Source: Bradyrhizobium barranii subsp. barranii (lineage in GTDB: Bacteria > Pseudomonadota > Alphaproteobacteria > Rhizobiales > Xanthobacteraceae). Taken from it: a stretch of DNA of 64,000 bases. A model generated the notes under the pieces. That model searched no databases. It was not told the DNA's origin and worked only from the letters and a program-made list of their open reading frames with translations. The position numbers and the translations under genes were made by a program. The stretch spans positions 1,874,001 through 1,938,000 of the forward strand of contig NZ_CP086136.1 in NCBI RefSeq assembly GCF_017565645.3, written 5' to 3'. Every line of letters begins with the position of its first letter. The stretch's first letter is position 1. Of this stretch, positions 26,060-35,412 are shown one piece after another.

Positions 26060-27474
26060 CTGTAGCTCCCAAGCGCGAAGCCTATGACGTCGTGGTGATC
26101 GGCGCCGGGCCCGCCGGCCTCGCGGCCGCTGCGACGTCCGCCGAAGCCGGCCTGTCGACGCTGCTGCTCGACGAAAACATCGGCCCCGGCGGCCAGGTGT
26201 TTCGCGCCATCTCGTCGACGCCGGTGACCGAGCGCAGTCAGCTCGGCGCCGACTATTGGGTCGGTGCCGACCTCGTTCAGTCGCTCCGCGCGAGCCGCGC
26301 CGAGGTTATCCATCGCGCCACCGTCTGGAGCCTCGACCGCAATCTCGAGATCGCCGTCTCGATCGGCGGTGCGTCCGCTTTTCTCAAGGCGCAGCGCGTG
26401 ATCCTTGCGACCGGTGCGCTGGAGCGGCCGTTCCCGATTCCCGGCTGGACCTTGCCGGGCGTGATGACCGCGGGCGCGGCGCAGACGATGCTGAAATCAT
26501 CGGCCCTGGTGCCTGACGGACGCACGGTGATCGCGGGGCAGGGGCCTCTGCTCTGGCTGCTCGCCGCGCAGATCTTGCGGCTGGGCGGCCGCATCGATCG
26601 CATCCTCGACACCACCGAGCGCGGCAACTACTTCGCCGCGTTGCCGCATGCCTTCGCCTTCCTGACCTCGCCCTATTTCACCAAGGGGCTGTCGATGATG
26701 CGCGAGGTAAAAGCCAAGGTGCAGGTCGTCTCAGGTGTGACCGAGCTCTCAGCATCCGGTGATGGCCAGCTCGCGAGCGTGAGCTATGTCGCCGGCGGCA
26801 AGCGCGAGACCATCCCCGCGGATCTGTTGCTGCTGCATCAGGGCGTCGTGCCCAATGTCAATCTGGCGATGGCCGCCGGTATCGAGCATCGCTGGGATGA
26901 TCTGCAATTGTGCTGGTCGCCGGTGTTAGACGCGAGCGGCAATTCGTCGGTAGCGGGCATCGCGATCGCTGGTGACGGCGCCGGTATCGGTGGTGCCAAT
27001 GCGGCTGTGGTCCGTGGCCGCATCGCGGCGCGCGCGGCAGTGGAGGCATTGGCGCCTGCGGTTGCGACAAAGCTTGCGCCGATGGCGACGCTCCGCGCCG
27101 ATCTCGCCAAGGCCGAGCGCGGCCGCGTCTTTCTCGACACGCTGTTCCGCCCGGCGCCGCAGTTCCGCATTCCCACGGGCGACACCATCGTCTGCCGCTG
27201 CGAGGAAGTCACCGCGAAGGACATTCTCGATGCCGTTGCCATCGGCGCGACCGGGCCGAACCAGCTCAAGGCCTATCGCCGCACCGGCATGGGCCCGTGC
27301 CAGGGCCGGCTCTGCGGCCTCACGGTCACCGAGTTGATGGCGCAGGCGCGGGGCAAGACGGCACAGGAGATCGGCTATTACCGGCTGCGCGCACCGGTCA
27401 AGCCGATCACCCTCGCCGAGCTCGCCGCTGTCCCGAAGAGCGAGGCCGACGTCAAGGCGGTGGTGCGCGGATGA
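26056..27474 (+). CDS. FAD/NAD(P)-binding alpha subunit with BFD-like Fe-S domain (OoxA/HcnB-like)
   Basis: A 472-residue flavoprotein. The N-terminal motif is VVVIGAGPAGLAAAATSAEA, a mid Rossmann region spans about 150-300, and ALERPFPIPGWTLPGV sits between them. The C-terminal BFD-type cluster domain has IVCRCEEVTAKD and MGPCQGRLCG, giving four Cys. This is the alpha subunit of opine oxidase, D-hydroxyproline dehydrogenase and HCN-synthase-like complexes; it passes electrons from the beta subunit onward. It overlaps genes on both sides by 4 bp. Confidence 0.86.
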   Translation: MTVAPKREAYDVVVIGAGPAGLAAAATSAEAGLSTLLLDENIGPGGQVFRAISSTPVTERSQLGADYWVGADLVQSLRASRAEVIHRATVWSLDRNLEIAVSIGGASAFLKAQRVILATGALERPFPIPGWTLPGVMTAGAAQTMLKSSALVPDGRTVIAGQGPLLWLLAAQILRLGGRIDRILDTTERGNYFAALPHAFAFLTSPYFTKGLSMMREVKAKVQVVSGVTELSASGDGQLASVSYVAGGKRETIPADLLLLHQGVVPNVNLAMAAGIEHRWDDLQLCWSPVLDASGNSSVAGIAIAGDGAGIGGANAAVVRGRIAARAAVEALAPAVATKLAPMATLRADLAKAERGRVFLDTLFRPAPQFRIPTGDTIVCRCEEVTAKDILDAVAIGATGPNQLKAYRRTGMGPCQGRLCGLTVTELMAQARGKTAQEIGYYRLRAPVKPITLAELAAVPKSEADVKAVVRG

Positions 27475-28592
27475 CCCAAAACGTGGATGCGATCGTCGTC
27501 GGCGGCGGCATCCACGGATGCTCGACCGCGCTGCATCTGTGCCTCGCCGGCATGAAGCCGGTGCTGATCGAGAAAGACTACGCCGGCCGCCATGCATCGG
27601 GCGTCAATGCCGGCGGCGTCCGCCAGCTCGCGCGGCACGTGCCGGAAATCCCGCTCTCGATCCGCTCGATGGGGATCTGGGAGAAGATCACCGATCTCCT
27701 CGACGACGATTGCAGCTTTGAGAGTTACGGTCAGGTTCTCGTCGCGGAGAACGAGGAGGAGCTCGCGGTCTGCCGCGCGCGTGTCGCCGAGCTGAACGCG
27801 CTTGGCTTCACCCATGAAGAGCTGATCGACGCGACTGAATTGCGGCGGCTGGTGCCGGCCGTGGCTGAGACATGTCCGGGCGGCGTGGTGTCGCGCCGCG
27901 ATGGGGCCGCCAATCCGGCGCAGACAACGACGGCGTTCCGGCGCAAGGCCGAGCAGCTCGGCGCGACCGTGTGCGAGGGCATGGCGGCCAGCAACATCCG
28001 TCAGAGCGGCGGCCTCTGGCACGTCGATGTCGGCACTGAAACCTTTGCCGCGCCGGTGCTCGTCAATGCCGCCGGCGCTTGGGCCGGAAACATTGCGGCC
28101 GCACTCGGCGAGCCCGTTCCGGTCGAGACCGTGGCGCCGATGCTGATGATCACCTCGCGCGTGCCGCACTTCATCGACCCCGTCGTGATCCTGCGCGGGC
28201 GCAAACTGTCCTTCAAGCAATTCTCCAACGGCACCGTGCTGATTGGCGGCGGCCATCTGGCGACGCCCTATCAGGATCGCAACGAGACCGTGCTGGACTG
28301 GAAGAGCCTCGCGGTCAGCGCGCGCACCGTGTTCGAGCTGTTCCCGGTGATGCGCAGCGCGACGATCGTCCGCGCCTGGGCCGGCATCGAGGCGAAGATG
28401 AAGGACGATATCCCTGTGTTCGGACCGAGCAGCCGTCACAAGGGCCTCTATCACCAGTTCGGCTTCTCGCTGCACGGTTTTCAGCTCGGCCCCGGCGCCG
28501 GCGCCGTGATGGCCGAGCTGATCGTCAATGGCGGCACCCAGACCCGAATCGGCGATCTCGGCATCGACCGTTTCCATCCTTCCACGCTCTAA
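27471..28592 (+). CDS. FAD-dependent D-amino-acid/opine dehydrogenase, beta-type subunit 2
   Basis: A 373-residue DAO-family flavoprotein: AIVVGGGIHGCSTALHL at the N-terminus, SGVNAGGVRQLARH (substrate/FAD segment), VLVNAAGAWAGNIAAA and the C-terminal FGFSLHGFQLGPGAGAV. It is closer to OoxB/NoxB and LhpB-type catalytic subunits than the first DAO gene. The ATG at 27471 lies in the alpha subunit's end. With alpha 26056 and gamma 25763 it likely forms the core complex, and the 24597 product may replace it for a second substrate (inference). Confidence 0.84.
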   Translation: MTQNVDAIVVGGGIHGCSTALHLCLAGMKPVLIEKDYAGRHASGVNAGGVRQLARHVPEIPLSIRSMGIWEKITDLLDDDCSFESYGQVLVAENEEELAVCRARVAELNALGFTHEELIDATELRRLVPAVAETCPGGVVSRRDGAANPAQTTTAFRRKAEQLGATVCEGMAASNIRQSGGLWHVDVGTETFAAPVLVNAAGAWAGNIAAALGEPVPVETVAPMLMITSRVPHFIDPVVILRGRKLSFKQFSNGTVLIGGGHLATPYQDRNETVLDWKSLAVSARTVFELFPVMRSATIVRAWAGIEAKMKDDIPVFGPSSRHKGLYHQFGFSLHGFQLGPGAGAVMAELIVNGGTQTRIGDLGIDRFHPSTL

Positions 28593-28604
28593 GAAGAGGA
28601 CATC

Positions 28605-28952
28605 ATGAGCATCACCCGCAGCATCCGCACGCCCATCATGCACCGCGCCGTCGAGGCCAACGGCTTCGTCTTCATCGGCGGCACCATCGCCGACGACACC
28701 TCCGTGTCCATGGGCGACCAGACCCGCAACATCCTCGGCAAGATCGCCGGCTATCTGAAGGAAGCCGGTACCGACAAGTCGCGCGTCGTCAGCACCTCGA
28801 TCTTCGTCACGGATCTTTCCAAGAAGAAGGAGATGGACGCGGTCTGGACCGAGTTCTTCGGCGACAACCTGCCGACGCGTGCCACGGTCGGCGTTGCCGA
28901 TCTCGGCGGCGGTGCACTGATCGAGGTGGTGGTGACCGCACTCAAGGGCTGA
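28605..28952 (+). CDS. RidA-family imine/enamine deaminase
   Basis: A 115-residue RidA (YjgF/YER057c) protein with GFVFIGGTIADD, the long helix region and the active-site segment PTRATVGVADLGGGALIEVVV. The catalytic Arg in RATVG and the Glu in IEVVV are present. RidA hydrolyses reactive 2-imino acids made by flavin amino-acid dehydrogenases. It is the last gene of unit B, just after the oxidase. AGAGGA precedes ATG 28605. A strong hairpin terminator follows. Confidence 0.9.
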   Translation: MSITRSIRTPIMHRAVEANGFVFIGGTIADDTSVSMGDQTRNILGKIAGYLKEAGTDKSRVVSTSIFVTDLSKKKEMDAVWTEFFGDNLPTRATVGVADLGGGALIEVVVTALKG

Positions 28953-29025
28953 TTGCGCTCTTCTCACGGGCCCGTGAAGAGAGCCGTCGATCCGAACATG
29001 ACGAAGATGTAATGGTCTGGATTAG

Positions 29026-29058
29026 CTGCGGCGCTTTGACGCGCCGCAGTTTCCGTTT
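29026..29058 (+). terminator. Intrinsic terminator after unit B
   Basis: A perfect 9-bp stem CTGCGGCGC / GCGCCGCAG with a 6-nt loop is followed by TTTCCGTTT. A weaker GC-rich hairpin lies just after ridA (28957-28984). Confidence 0.75.
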
Positions 29059-29087
29059 ATCAGTAGGGGACTCGGCTGGAATGCCCA

Positions 29088-29807
29088 ATGTCCTCGCAGA
29101 ATAATAACAACGAGCTCGCGATCAAATTTCGCTGCCCCGGAGAACTCGAAGGCCTGCTGCCGCAGCCGGTGCCGGCGAATCTCGGCGTTCCCGACTGGCT
29201 CAAGGCGATGCCGACCACGGCCTTCAGTGCCCTCAATCAGCAGGATGACGAGACGGTCAAGCGCTGCCCGCCGTTCATCGACGCGATGACATGCGGTTTC
29301 CTGATCCCGCTAATCTGCGATATCAGGGTCGAGGATGGCGAGATCAGCTGGGACAACGACATCCCGCCCGGCGGTGAGATCGATTTTCCGCGCTCGCCGA
29401 TCAGCTTTCACGATCAGGGCCAGCTCACCGGCTCGCCGCTGTTCGAGGCCGATCGCTTCGTCATCAAGTTTCACAATCTCTGGACCATCGAGGCGCCGGA
29501 AGGCTATTCGCTGTTCTTCACCCATCCGGTCAATCGCTTCGACCTGCCGTTCATCACGCTGAGCGGCCTCGTCGATTGCGATCGCTATCGCGACAGCTGG
29601 ATCCACTTTCCGGCGCATTGGCACAATACGGGCTTTCGCGGCGTGCTGCCCAAGGGCACACCGATCGCGCAATGCATTCCGGTCAAGCGTGAGGATTGGA
29701 CGCGGCAGACCTCGGCGTTCACCGAGGATGAAGCGCAGAAGGTCCACGCCCTGCGCGCCGCGCTGAAGCGCGAGCCGGGTCTGTACCGGCGGAAATTCAG
29801 GGCGTAG
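29088..29807 (+). CDS. Conserved hypothetical protein (DUF6065-like)
   Basis: A 239-residue cytosolic protein without signal or membrane segment. Conserved-looking stretches are the VPDWLKAMPTTAF start, VKRCPPFIDAMTCGFLIPL, HPVNRFDLPF and IHFPAHWHNTGFRGVLPKG. The pattern resembles an uncharacterised family (DUF6065 from memory). No catalytic motif is clear. It follows the unit B terminator, so it is a separate unit. Its end overlaps the convergent TPR gene by 11 bp. Confidence 0.6.
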   Translation: MSSQNNNNELAIKFRCPGELEGLLPQPVPANLGVPDWLKAMPTTAFSALNQQDDETVKRCPPFIDAMTCGFLIPLICDIRVEDGEISWDNDIPPGGEIDFPRSPISFHDQGQLTGSPLFEADRFVIKFHNLWTIEAPEGYSLFFTHPVNRFDLPFITLSGLVDCDRYRDSWIHFPAHWHNTGFRGVLPKGTPIAQCIPVKREDWTRQTSAFTEDEAQKVHALRAALKREPGLYRRKFRA

Positions 29808-30666
29808 CCCGCTCGGGCCTGGCTCCCAGGAATTTCGCCGCGGCGCTCGGGCGGAAGAAGAAGCGGCCGTGCGACGAGGCGGCGAGTGTGAGGGCGGCGC
29901 GGCTGAGCATCTGCGGCCGTCCGCCATACACGGACCGCAGCGCCGCCTCGCCGCCATCGCGTTCGCCCATCTCCATCAGGCAGATCGCGAGATTGGCGCG
30001 GGAGAGAGCGTCGTCCGGGCGAAGCCCGAGCGCGTGACGGTAGGTGTCGGCGGCCTCCGCATAGGCGCCGTCGAGAAGCTCGGCCCAGGCAAGTTCGGTC
30101 AGGATATCGGTGCGTCCCGGCCCGATCGCGCGCGCCGCGGTCAGCACGGTACGCGCTTTGGCGCGATTGTTATTCCGGACATGCATGCGGCCAAGGTCGA
30201 GTTGCAGATCGACGCTGGCCGGGGCGAGCGCGAGGGCTTGCTCGATCATCCCGACCGCCTCGCCAACCTCGCCGGCGTTCGCAAGCTGGCCCGCCAGCTC
30301 CTGGAACGCGGGCAGATAGGGCGGACGGCGCGCTGTGGTTCGCCGCAGTTGCGCCAGTCCATCGCTTCTGCGCCGCGCGGCACACAGCACATGGCCGAGC
30401 AGCGTCTCGATTTCGGGATCGCTATTGCGCTTCGCGGCTTTCGCCAGCGGCGCAATCGCCTCCTCCGCACGCTCCTGGCCGAGCAGGGCATGGGCGAGGA
30501 TCAGCACGGCATTCCGGTCGGTGCGATTTGATTTCAGGGCTTCGGTCGCAAGCTGCCTTGCAATGTCGAACTGCTTTGCACGTAGCGCCAGAAAGGCTTG
30601 CTGAAGCAGTTGGGCGAGGGGGCTATTCGGCTTGCCGCTCAAGAGATGGCCTCTTGGTTGAGACAC
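29797..30666 (-). CDS. Tetratricopeptide-repeat protein
   Basis: A 289-residue protein built of at least five TPR-like helix pairs (about 20-260): LRAKQFDIARQLATEALK, LGQERAEEAIAPLAKAAK, AGEVGEAVGMIEQALALAP, then LLDGAYAEAADTYRHALGL. No signal peptide or enzymatic domain is seen, so it is probably a cytosolic scaffold. The ATG at 30666 is preceded by a weak site. The partner is unknown. Confidence 0.8.
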   Translation of the reverse strand: MSQPRGHLLSGKPNSPLAQLLQQAFLALRAKQFDIARQLATEALKSNRTDRNAVLILAHALLGQERAEEAIAPLAKAAKRNSDPEIETLLGHVLCAARRRSDGLAQLRRTTARRPPYLPAFQELAGQLANAGEVGEAVGMIEQALALAPASVDLQLDLGRMHVRNNNRAKARTVLTAARAIGPGRTDILTELAWAELLDGAYAEAADTYRHALGLRPDDALSRANLAICLMEMGERDGGEAALRSVYGGRPQMLSRAALTLAASSHGRFFFRPSAAAKFLGARPERATP

Positions 30667-30872
30667 GTTGTTTTTTGCCCCTTACCGCATGCCCCATGCA
30701 GCGTCCATCAACAGCTTCGTGATGCTTTGCTGATTGGCGCGGACGCGTCGCACGGAATGCGCCTTGATCTCGGCGCCCGGCGGGATTATCAGCGAGACAT
30801 CAATCAGGAGTTTCGCATCCATGGATTTCACCCCGACCGCAACGCCCATCCGCCTTGCTCACGGGGAATTCC

Positions 30873-32468
30873 ATGCCTGCATCGATCATCCTGTCGAACC
30901 TCTCGCTGTCCACGCCTGACGGCCGTCCTCTCCTTTCCGACCTCAACCTGACATTTGGTGCCGAACGGGCTGGTCTCGTCGGCCGCAACGGCGTCGGCAA
31001 GACAACGCTGCTTGCTGCGATCACCGGAGAGCACATTCCCCAAGCGGGACGCGTTCTCGTGAGCGGAACCGTGGGAATGCTCCGCCAGGACGTCCAGCTT
31101 CCTGCGGGCGCCGCGGTGATCGATCTGTTCGGCGCGCGCGCAGCGCTGGAGCTGCTTCGCCGTGCCGAGCGGGGCGATGCATTCGCCGACGAAGTCACCG
31201 ACGTCGACTGGACGCTTGAAGCGCGGCTTGCGTCCGCGCTAGCGCGTGTCGGGTTCGATCCTGATACCGACACGGAGCTGGATCGTTTGTCGGGCGGGCA
31301 GATCACGCGGATCCGTCTGGCCGCGCTGGTCTTCGCCGAGCCGGACTTCCTGCTGCTCGATGAGCCCACCAACAATCTCGATCGGGATGGACGTAAGTCA
31401 GTGGTCGACCTGCTCGCAGGCTGGCGGGGCGGGGCGATCGTCGTCAGTCACGACCGCGACCTGCTCGAGACCACGGATGCCATCGTCGAGATGACATCGC
31501 TCGGGGCAAGACGGTACGGCGGCAATTGGAGCAGTTACCGCGAGCAGAAGGCCATCGAGCTCGCTGCCGTCAGGCACGACCTTGCGCATGCCGAGAAGCA
31601 TCTTGCCGAGATCGACGGCAAGGCGCAGGAGGCGGCGGAACGCAAGGCGCGCAAGGACAGCGGCGGCAGGAAGAAGCGCGCCAAGGGCGACATGCCGCGC
31701 ATTCTCGCCGGTGCACGCAAGGACCGCAGCGAGGACAGCGGCGGAAAGACCGCGCAGATCGCCGAGCGGCGGCGCGCGGAGGCGATCGAGGCCGTCGACA
31801 CGGCCCGCCGGCGCGTCGAGATTCGCAAGCCGCTGTCGGTCAAGCTGCCCCCGACCGGCCTGCCGGCGGGCAGGGAGGTGGTATGGCTCGATCGCGTCAA
31901 CGCCGGCTACCAGCCGGTGCAGCCGGTCCTGCGCGATCTCTCACTCACCCTCGTCGGCCCGGAGCGCGTCGGGGTCGTCGGGCCGAACGGTTCCGGCAAG
32001 ACAACGTTGCTCAAGCTCGTCACAGGCGAGTTGCGCCCGTTCGCGGGCACCGTGCGGGTCAGGCCGGACTTCGCGCTGTTCGACCAGAAGGTCAGCCTGC
32101 TCGATCCCGCGATCTCCATCCTTGACAATTTCGGGCGTCTCAATCCGAAAGCGAGCGCGAACGAGTGCCATGCTGCCCTGGCCCGGTTCGCGTTTCGCGC
32201 CGATGCCGCCGCGCAGATCGTGGGGAGCCTGAGTGGCGGACAGCTGTTTCGTGCGGGCCTCGCCTGCGTTCTAGGCGGGGCGGCGCCGCCGTCCCTGCTC
32301 ATCCTGGACGAGCCGACCAATCATCTCGACATCGAGTCCATCGAAGCCATCGAGGCAGGCTTGAGGGCCTATGACGGCGCACTGCTCGTGGTCAGTCACG
32401 ACGAGGCGTTCCTGCAGGCGATCGATATCACGCGCAGGGTCGAGCTGGTCGCCAACACTGCTCTCTAA
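30873..32468 (+). CDS. ABC-F family ATPase (duplicated ABC domains)
   Basis: A 531-residue soluble protein with two ABC domains. Domain 1 (about 1-215) has GRNGVGKTTLL, LSGGQITRIRLA and LLLDEPTNNLD; a charged linker of about 80 residues (KDSGGRKKRAKGDM) follows; domain 2 has [24 protein letters not shown] and LLILDEPTNHLD. No membrane segment is present. ABC-F proteins act on the ribosome exit or peptidyl sites or confer antibiotic tolerance. I chose ATG 30873 (MPASIILSNL) with GGGGAA upstream. The 30667-30872 gap holds no gene I can support. Confidence 0.85.
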   Translation: MPASIILSNLSLSTPDGRPLLSDLNLTFGAERAGLVGRNGVGKTTLLAAITGEHIPQAGRVLVSGTVGMLRQDVQLPAGAAVIDLFGARAALELLRRAERGDAFADEVTDVDWTLEARLASALARVGFDPDTDTELDRLSGGQITRIRLAALVFAEPDFLLLDEPTNNLDRDGRKSVVDLLAGWRGGAIVVSHDRDLLETTDAIVEMTSLGARRYGGNWSSYREQKAIELAAVRHDLAHAEKHLAEIDGKAQEAAERKARKDSGGRKKRAKGDMPRILAGARKDRSEDSGGKTAQIAERRRAEAIEAVDTARRRVEIRKPLSVKLPPTGLPAGREVVWLDRVNAGYQPVQPVLRDLSLTLVGPERVGVVGPNGSGKTTLLKLVTGELRPFAGTVRVRPDFALFDQKVSLLDPAISILDNFGRLNPKASANECHAALARFAFRADAAAQIVGSLSGGQLFRAGLACVLGGAAPPSLLILDEPTNHLDIESIEAIEAGLRAYDGALLVVSHDEAFLQAIDITRRVELVANTAL

Positions 32469-32522
32469 GGCCCGACAACAAGAACCCGACGCCCTGCCCC
32501 CAGCGGGGCTGCGTGGCGCGGC

Positions 32523-33857
32523 CTACGAGGCCGCGCTGCCGCCCGGTTCCAGCGCCTCGCCCATCTCCAGCGGATGAGCCATGGTCTCGTGCAGCGCCTC
32601 GCGATCGAGCTCGCCTTCGGAGATGCTGATGACGACGCAGGCGATACCGTTGCCGATCAGGTTGGTCAGCGCGCGGCACTCGCTCATGAACTTGTCGATC
32701 CCGACCAGGATCGCGATCGACTGGATCGGGATGTCGGGAACGATCGAGAGCGTCGCGGCAAGCGTGATGAACCCGGCGCCGGTCACGCCCGAGGCGCCCT
32801 TCGAGGTGATCATGGCGATGCCGAGAATGCCGAGCTCCTGCCAGATCGTCAGATGGGTGTTGGTCGCCTGCGCCAGGAACAGCGTCGCCAGCGTCATGTA
32901 GATGTTGGTGCCGTCGAGGTTGAAGCTGTAGCCGGTCGGAATGACGAGGCCGACCACCGAGCGCGAGGCGCCGAGATGCTCCATCTTCTGGATCATCTGC
33001 GGCAGCACCGTTTCCGACGAGGAGGTGCCGAGCACGATCAAGAGTTCGTCCTTGATGTAGGCGATGAAGCGCAGGATCGAGAAGCCGGAGAGCCGCGCGA
33101 TCGAGCCCAGCACGATCAACACGAACAGGATGCTGGTGAGATAGAACGTGCCGATCAGGGCCGCGAGGTTGAGCAGCGAGCCGAGGCCGTAGGCGCCCAC
33201 GGTGAACGCCATCGCGCCGAACGCGCCGATCGGCGCCACGCGCACGATGATGCGGATAATGCCGAAGAACATTTTCGCGGCCTTGTCGATCGCCTCCGCG
33301 ATCGGCTCGCCGGCCTTGCCGAGGAAGGCGATGGCGAAGCCCGACAGGATCGAGATCAGCAGCACCTGAAGCAGGTCGCCGCGCGCGATCGCGCCCACAT
33401 AGCTGTCGGGAATGATCGCCATCAGATGGGCGACGATGCCCTCTTCCTTGGCCTTGGTGACGTAGGTCGCCACCGATTTCGGATCGATCGTGGCGGGATC
33501 GATGTTGAAGCCGTGCCCGGGCTGGAGAATCTCGCCGACCAGCAGGCCGATGGCGAGCGCGACGGTCGAGACCGTCTCGAAATAGGTCAGCGACTTCAGC
33601 CCGACCCGGCCGACGCGCTTGAGGTCGCCCATCGAGGAAATGCCGTGCACCACGGTGCAGAAGATGACAGGCGCGATCATCATCTTGATCAGCGCGATGA
33701 AGCCGTCGCCGAGCGGCTTCAGCTCCTTGCCGAGATCGGGATAGAAATAGCCGATGAGAACCCCGAGCGCGATCGCGATCAGCACCTGGATGTAGAGGAT
33801 CTTGTACCAGGGCTGATGCCGGCGATGGATGGCTGGCTGGATCGCGACTTGTGTCAT
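32523..33857 (-). CDS. dctA: C4-dicarboxylate/proton (sodium) symporter DctA
   Basis: A 444-residue DAACS transporter, the standard DctA length. Hallmarks are [20 protein letters not shown], the re-entrant loop [12 protein letters not shown] and [18 protein letters not shown]. It imports succinate, fumarate and malate, the carbon supplied to rhizobia in nodules. The ATG at 33857 ([11 protein letters not shown]) is used. It is divergent from the NCS2 permease with a 163-bp gap that carries TGCAAG repeats (33887-33927). Confidence 0.92.
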   Translation of the reverse strand: MTQVAIQPAIHRRHQPWYKILYIQVLIAIALGVLIGYFYPDLGKELKPLGDGFIALIKMMIAPVIFCTVVHGISSMGDLKRVGRVGLKSLTYFETVSTVALAIGLLVGEILQPGHGFNIDPATIDPKSVATYVTKAKEEGIVAHLMAIIPDSYVGAIARGDLLQVLLISILSGFAIAFLGKAGEPIAEAIDKAAKMFFGIIRIIVRVAPIGAFGAMAFTVGAYGLGSLLNLAALIGTFYLTSILFVLIVLGSIARLSGFSILRFIAYIKDELLIVLGTSSSETVLPQMIQKMEHLGASRSVVGLVIPTGYSFNLDGTNIYMTLATLFLAQATNTHLTIWQELGILGIAMITSKGASGVTGAGFITLAATLSIVPDIPIQSIAILVGIDKFMSECRALTNLIGNGIACVVISISEGELDREALHETMAHPLEMGEALEPGGSAAS

Positions 33858-33886
33858 AGTGTGTGCCCCGGAACGCATTGATTTTT

Positions 33887-33927
33887 GATTCTGCAAGATC
33901 TGGATTTTGCAAGCTTTGAATCTTGCA
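33887..33927 (-). promoter_or_regulatory. Repeated TTGCAAG motifs upstream of dctA
   Basis: GATTCTGCAAG (33887-33897) and GATTTTGCAAG (33903-33913) are direct repeats 16 bp apart. AATCTTGCA (33919-33927) is an inverted copy. They are a likely regulator-binding array in the dctA promoter region. No clear sigma-54 -24/-12 pair was found. Confidence 0.45.
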
Positions 33928-34020
33928 TGACTCGCATCATGTGATGGTCGCCGCAGAAGCGACAATCACATTTTTGTCGGATCGCACGAAGATCGGTCGC
34001 TGCACCGCAACGGGGGGAAT

Positions 34021-35340
34021 ATGACATCCACGATGGGCTCGGACGAGCAGCCGCAGAGCTATTTTCCGCGCTGGAAATTCAAGGCCTCGGGCGTGATCAT
34101 GCCGGAGGAGCGGCTGTCATGGGGCCAGACCGTCGTCTCCGGTCTCCAGCATTGCGTCGCAATGTCGGGCTCGACGATCATCGCGCCGCTGCTGATGGGA
34201 TTCGATCCCAATGTTGCGGTCCTGTTCTCCGGCATCGGCACGCTGATCTTCTTCGTCATCGTCGCCGGGCGCGTGCCGAGCTATCTCGGCTCGAGCTTCG
34301 CGTTCATCGCCGTCGTCATCGCCGCCACCGGCTATGCCGGGCAGGGGCCGAATCCAAATCTCTCCGTCGCGCTCGGCGGCATCGTTGGCGCCGGCGTGCT
34401 CTACGGCGTGATCGCGCTGATCGTGATGTGGTCGGGCGTTGGCTGGGTCGAGCGCCTGATGCCGCCGGCCGTCACCGGCGCCGTGGTCGCCGCGATCGGC
34501 CTCAATCTCGCGCCCGTGGCGGTCAAGGCGGTGAGTGCCAACGCGTTCGACACCTGGATCGGGCTTGCGACCGTGCTGATCATCGGCGTGGTGGCCGTTG
34601 CCGCTCCAGGCCTGTGGCGCCGCCTGCCGATCATCCTCGGTGCGATCGGCGGATATCTGCTGTACCTGCTGCTCGCGAACGGCCTTGGCTTCGGCAAGCC
34701 GATCGACTTCGCGCAGCTCTCGGCCGCGCCGTGGTTGGGCATGCCAAGCTTTACCACGCCGACGTTCCAGGCCGATGCAATCTTTCTGATCGCGCCGGTT
34801 GCGGTCATCCTCGTCGCCGAGAACCTCGGTCACATCAAGGCCGTCGGCGCCATGACGGGCCGGAGCCTCGATGCCTATCTCGGCCGCGCCCTGTTCGCCG
34901 ACAGCCTCGCGACCATCGTGGCGGCCTGCGGCGGCGGCACTGGAGTCACCACCTATGCCGAGAACATCGGCGTCATGGCGGCGACGAAGGTCTATTCGAC
35001 ACTGCTGTTCGCGTTAGCTGCGGCGGTCTCGATCCTGCTCGGCTTCTCGCCGAAATTCGGCGCACTGATCCTGTCGATTCCCGGTCCCGTCATCGGCGGC
35101 CTCTCGATCGTGCTGTTTGGATTGATCGCCGCGATGGCCGGACGGATTTGGGTCGAGAACAAGGTGGATTTCGCCAATCCTGCGAACCTGATCACCGTCG
35201 CCGTGGCGCTGACCGCGGGCGCCGGCGACCTCACGTTCAAATTCGGCGCGTTTACGATCGGCGGGATCGGCACGGCGACTTTTGGCGCCATCATCCTTTA
35301 TCAAATCCTGACCTCGCCGCTGGCGCGGCGCGCGGAATGA
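34021..35340 (+). CDS. NCS2-family uracil/xanthine permease (RutG-like)
   Basis: A 439-residue transporter with about 14 hydrophobic segments. Family features include a GLQHCVAMSGSTIIAPLLMG start, ILVAENLGHIKAVGAMTG (the conserved NCS2 glutamate region) and GGGTGVTTYAENIGVMAATK. It imports uracil, thymine or xanthine by proton symport. The closest bacterial form is RutG of the pyrimidine pathway, but no rut genes are nearby. A GGGGGGAAT site precedes the ATG. Confidence 0.88.
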   Translation: MTSTMGSDEQPQSYFPRWKFKASGVIMPEERLSWGQTVVSGLQHCVAMSGSTIIAPLLMGFDPNVAVLFSGIGTLIFFVIVAGRVPSYLGSSFAFIAVVIAATGYAGQGPNPNLSVALGGIVGAGVLYGVIALIVMWSGVGWVERLMPPAVTGAVVAAIGLNLAPVAVKAVSANAFDTWIGLATVLIIGVVAVAAPGLWRRLPIILGAIGGYLLYLLLANGLGFGKPIDFAQLSAAPWLGMPSFTTPTFQADAIFLIAPVAVILVAENLGHIKAVGAMTGRSLDAYLGRALFADSLATIVAACGGGTGVTTYAENIGVMAATKVYSTLLFALAAAVSILLGFSPKFGALILSIPGPVIGGLSIVLFGLIAAMAGRIWVENKVDFANPANLITVAVALTAGAGDLTFKFGAFTIGGIGTATFGAIILYQILTSPLARRAE

Positions 35341-35412
35341 ATCCCAGGGATGCACGGAAGGATGGAACAAAACGCGCCGTCCGTCGATGATGAGACATTC
35401 CGGAGAGAACAC

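Noticed and set aside
30734..30919. Upstream reading overlapping the ABC-F start, as a leader peptide
   Set aside because: 61 codons with no good start site and it overlaps the coding start out of frame; no attenuator hairpins are clear.
33858..34020. Sigma-54 promoter for dctA
   Set aside because: No TGGCAC-N5-TTGC-like pair was found on the minus strand in this gap.
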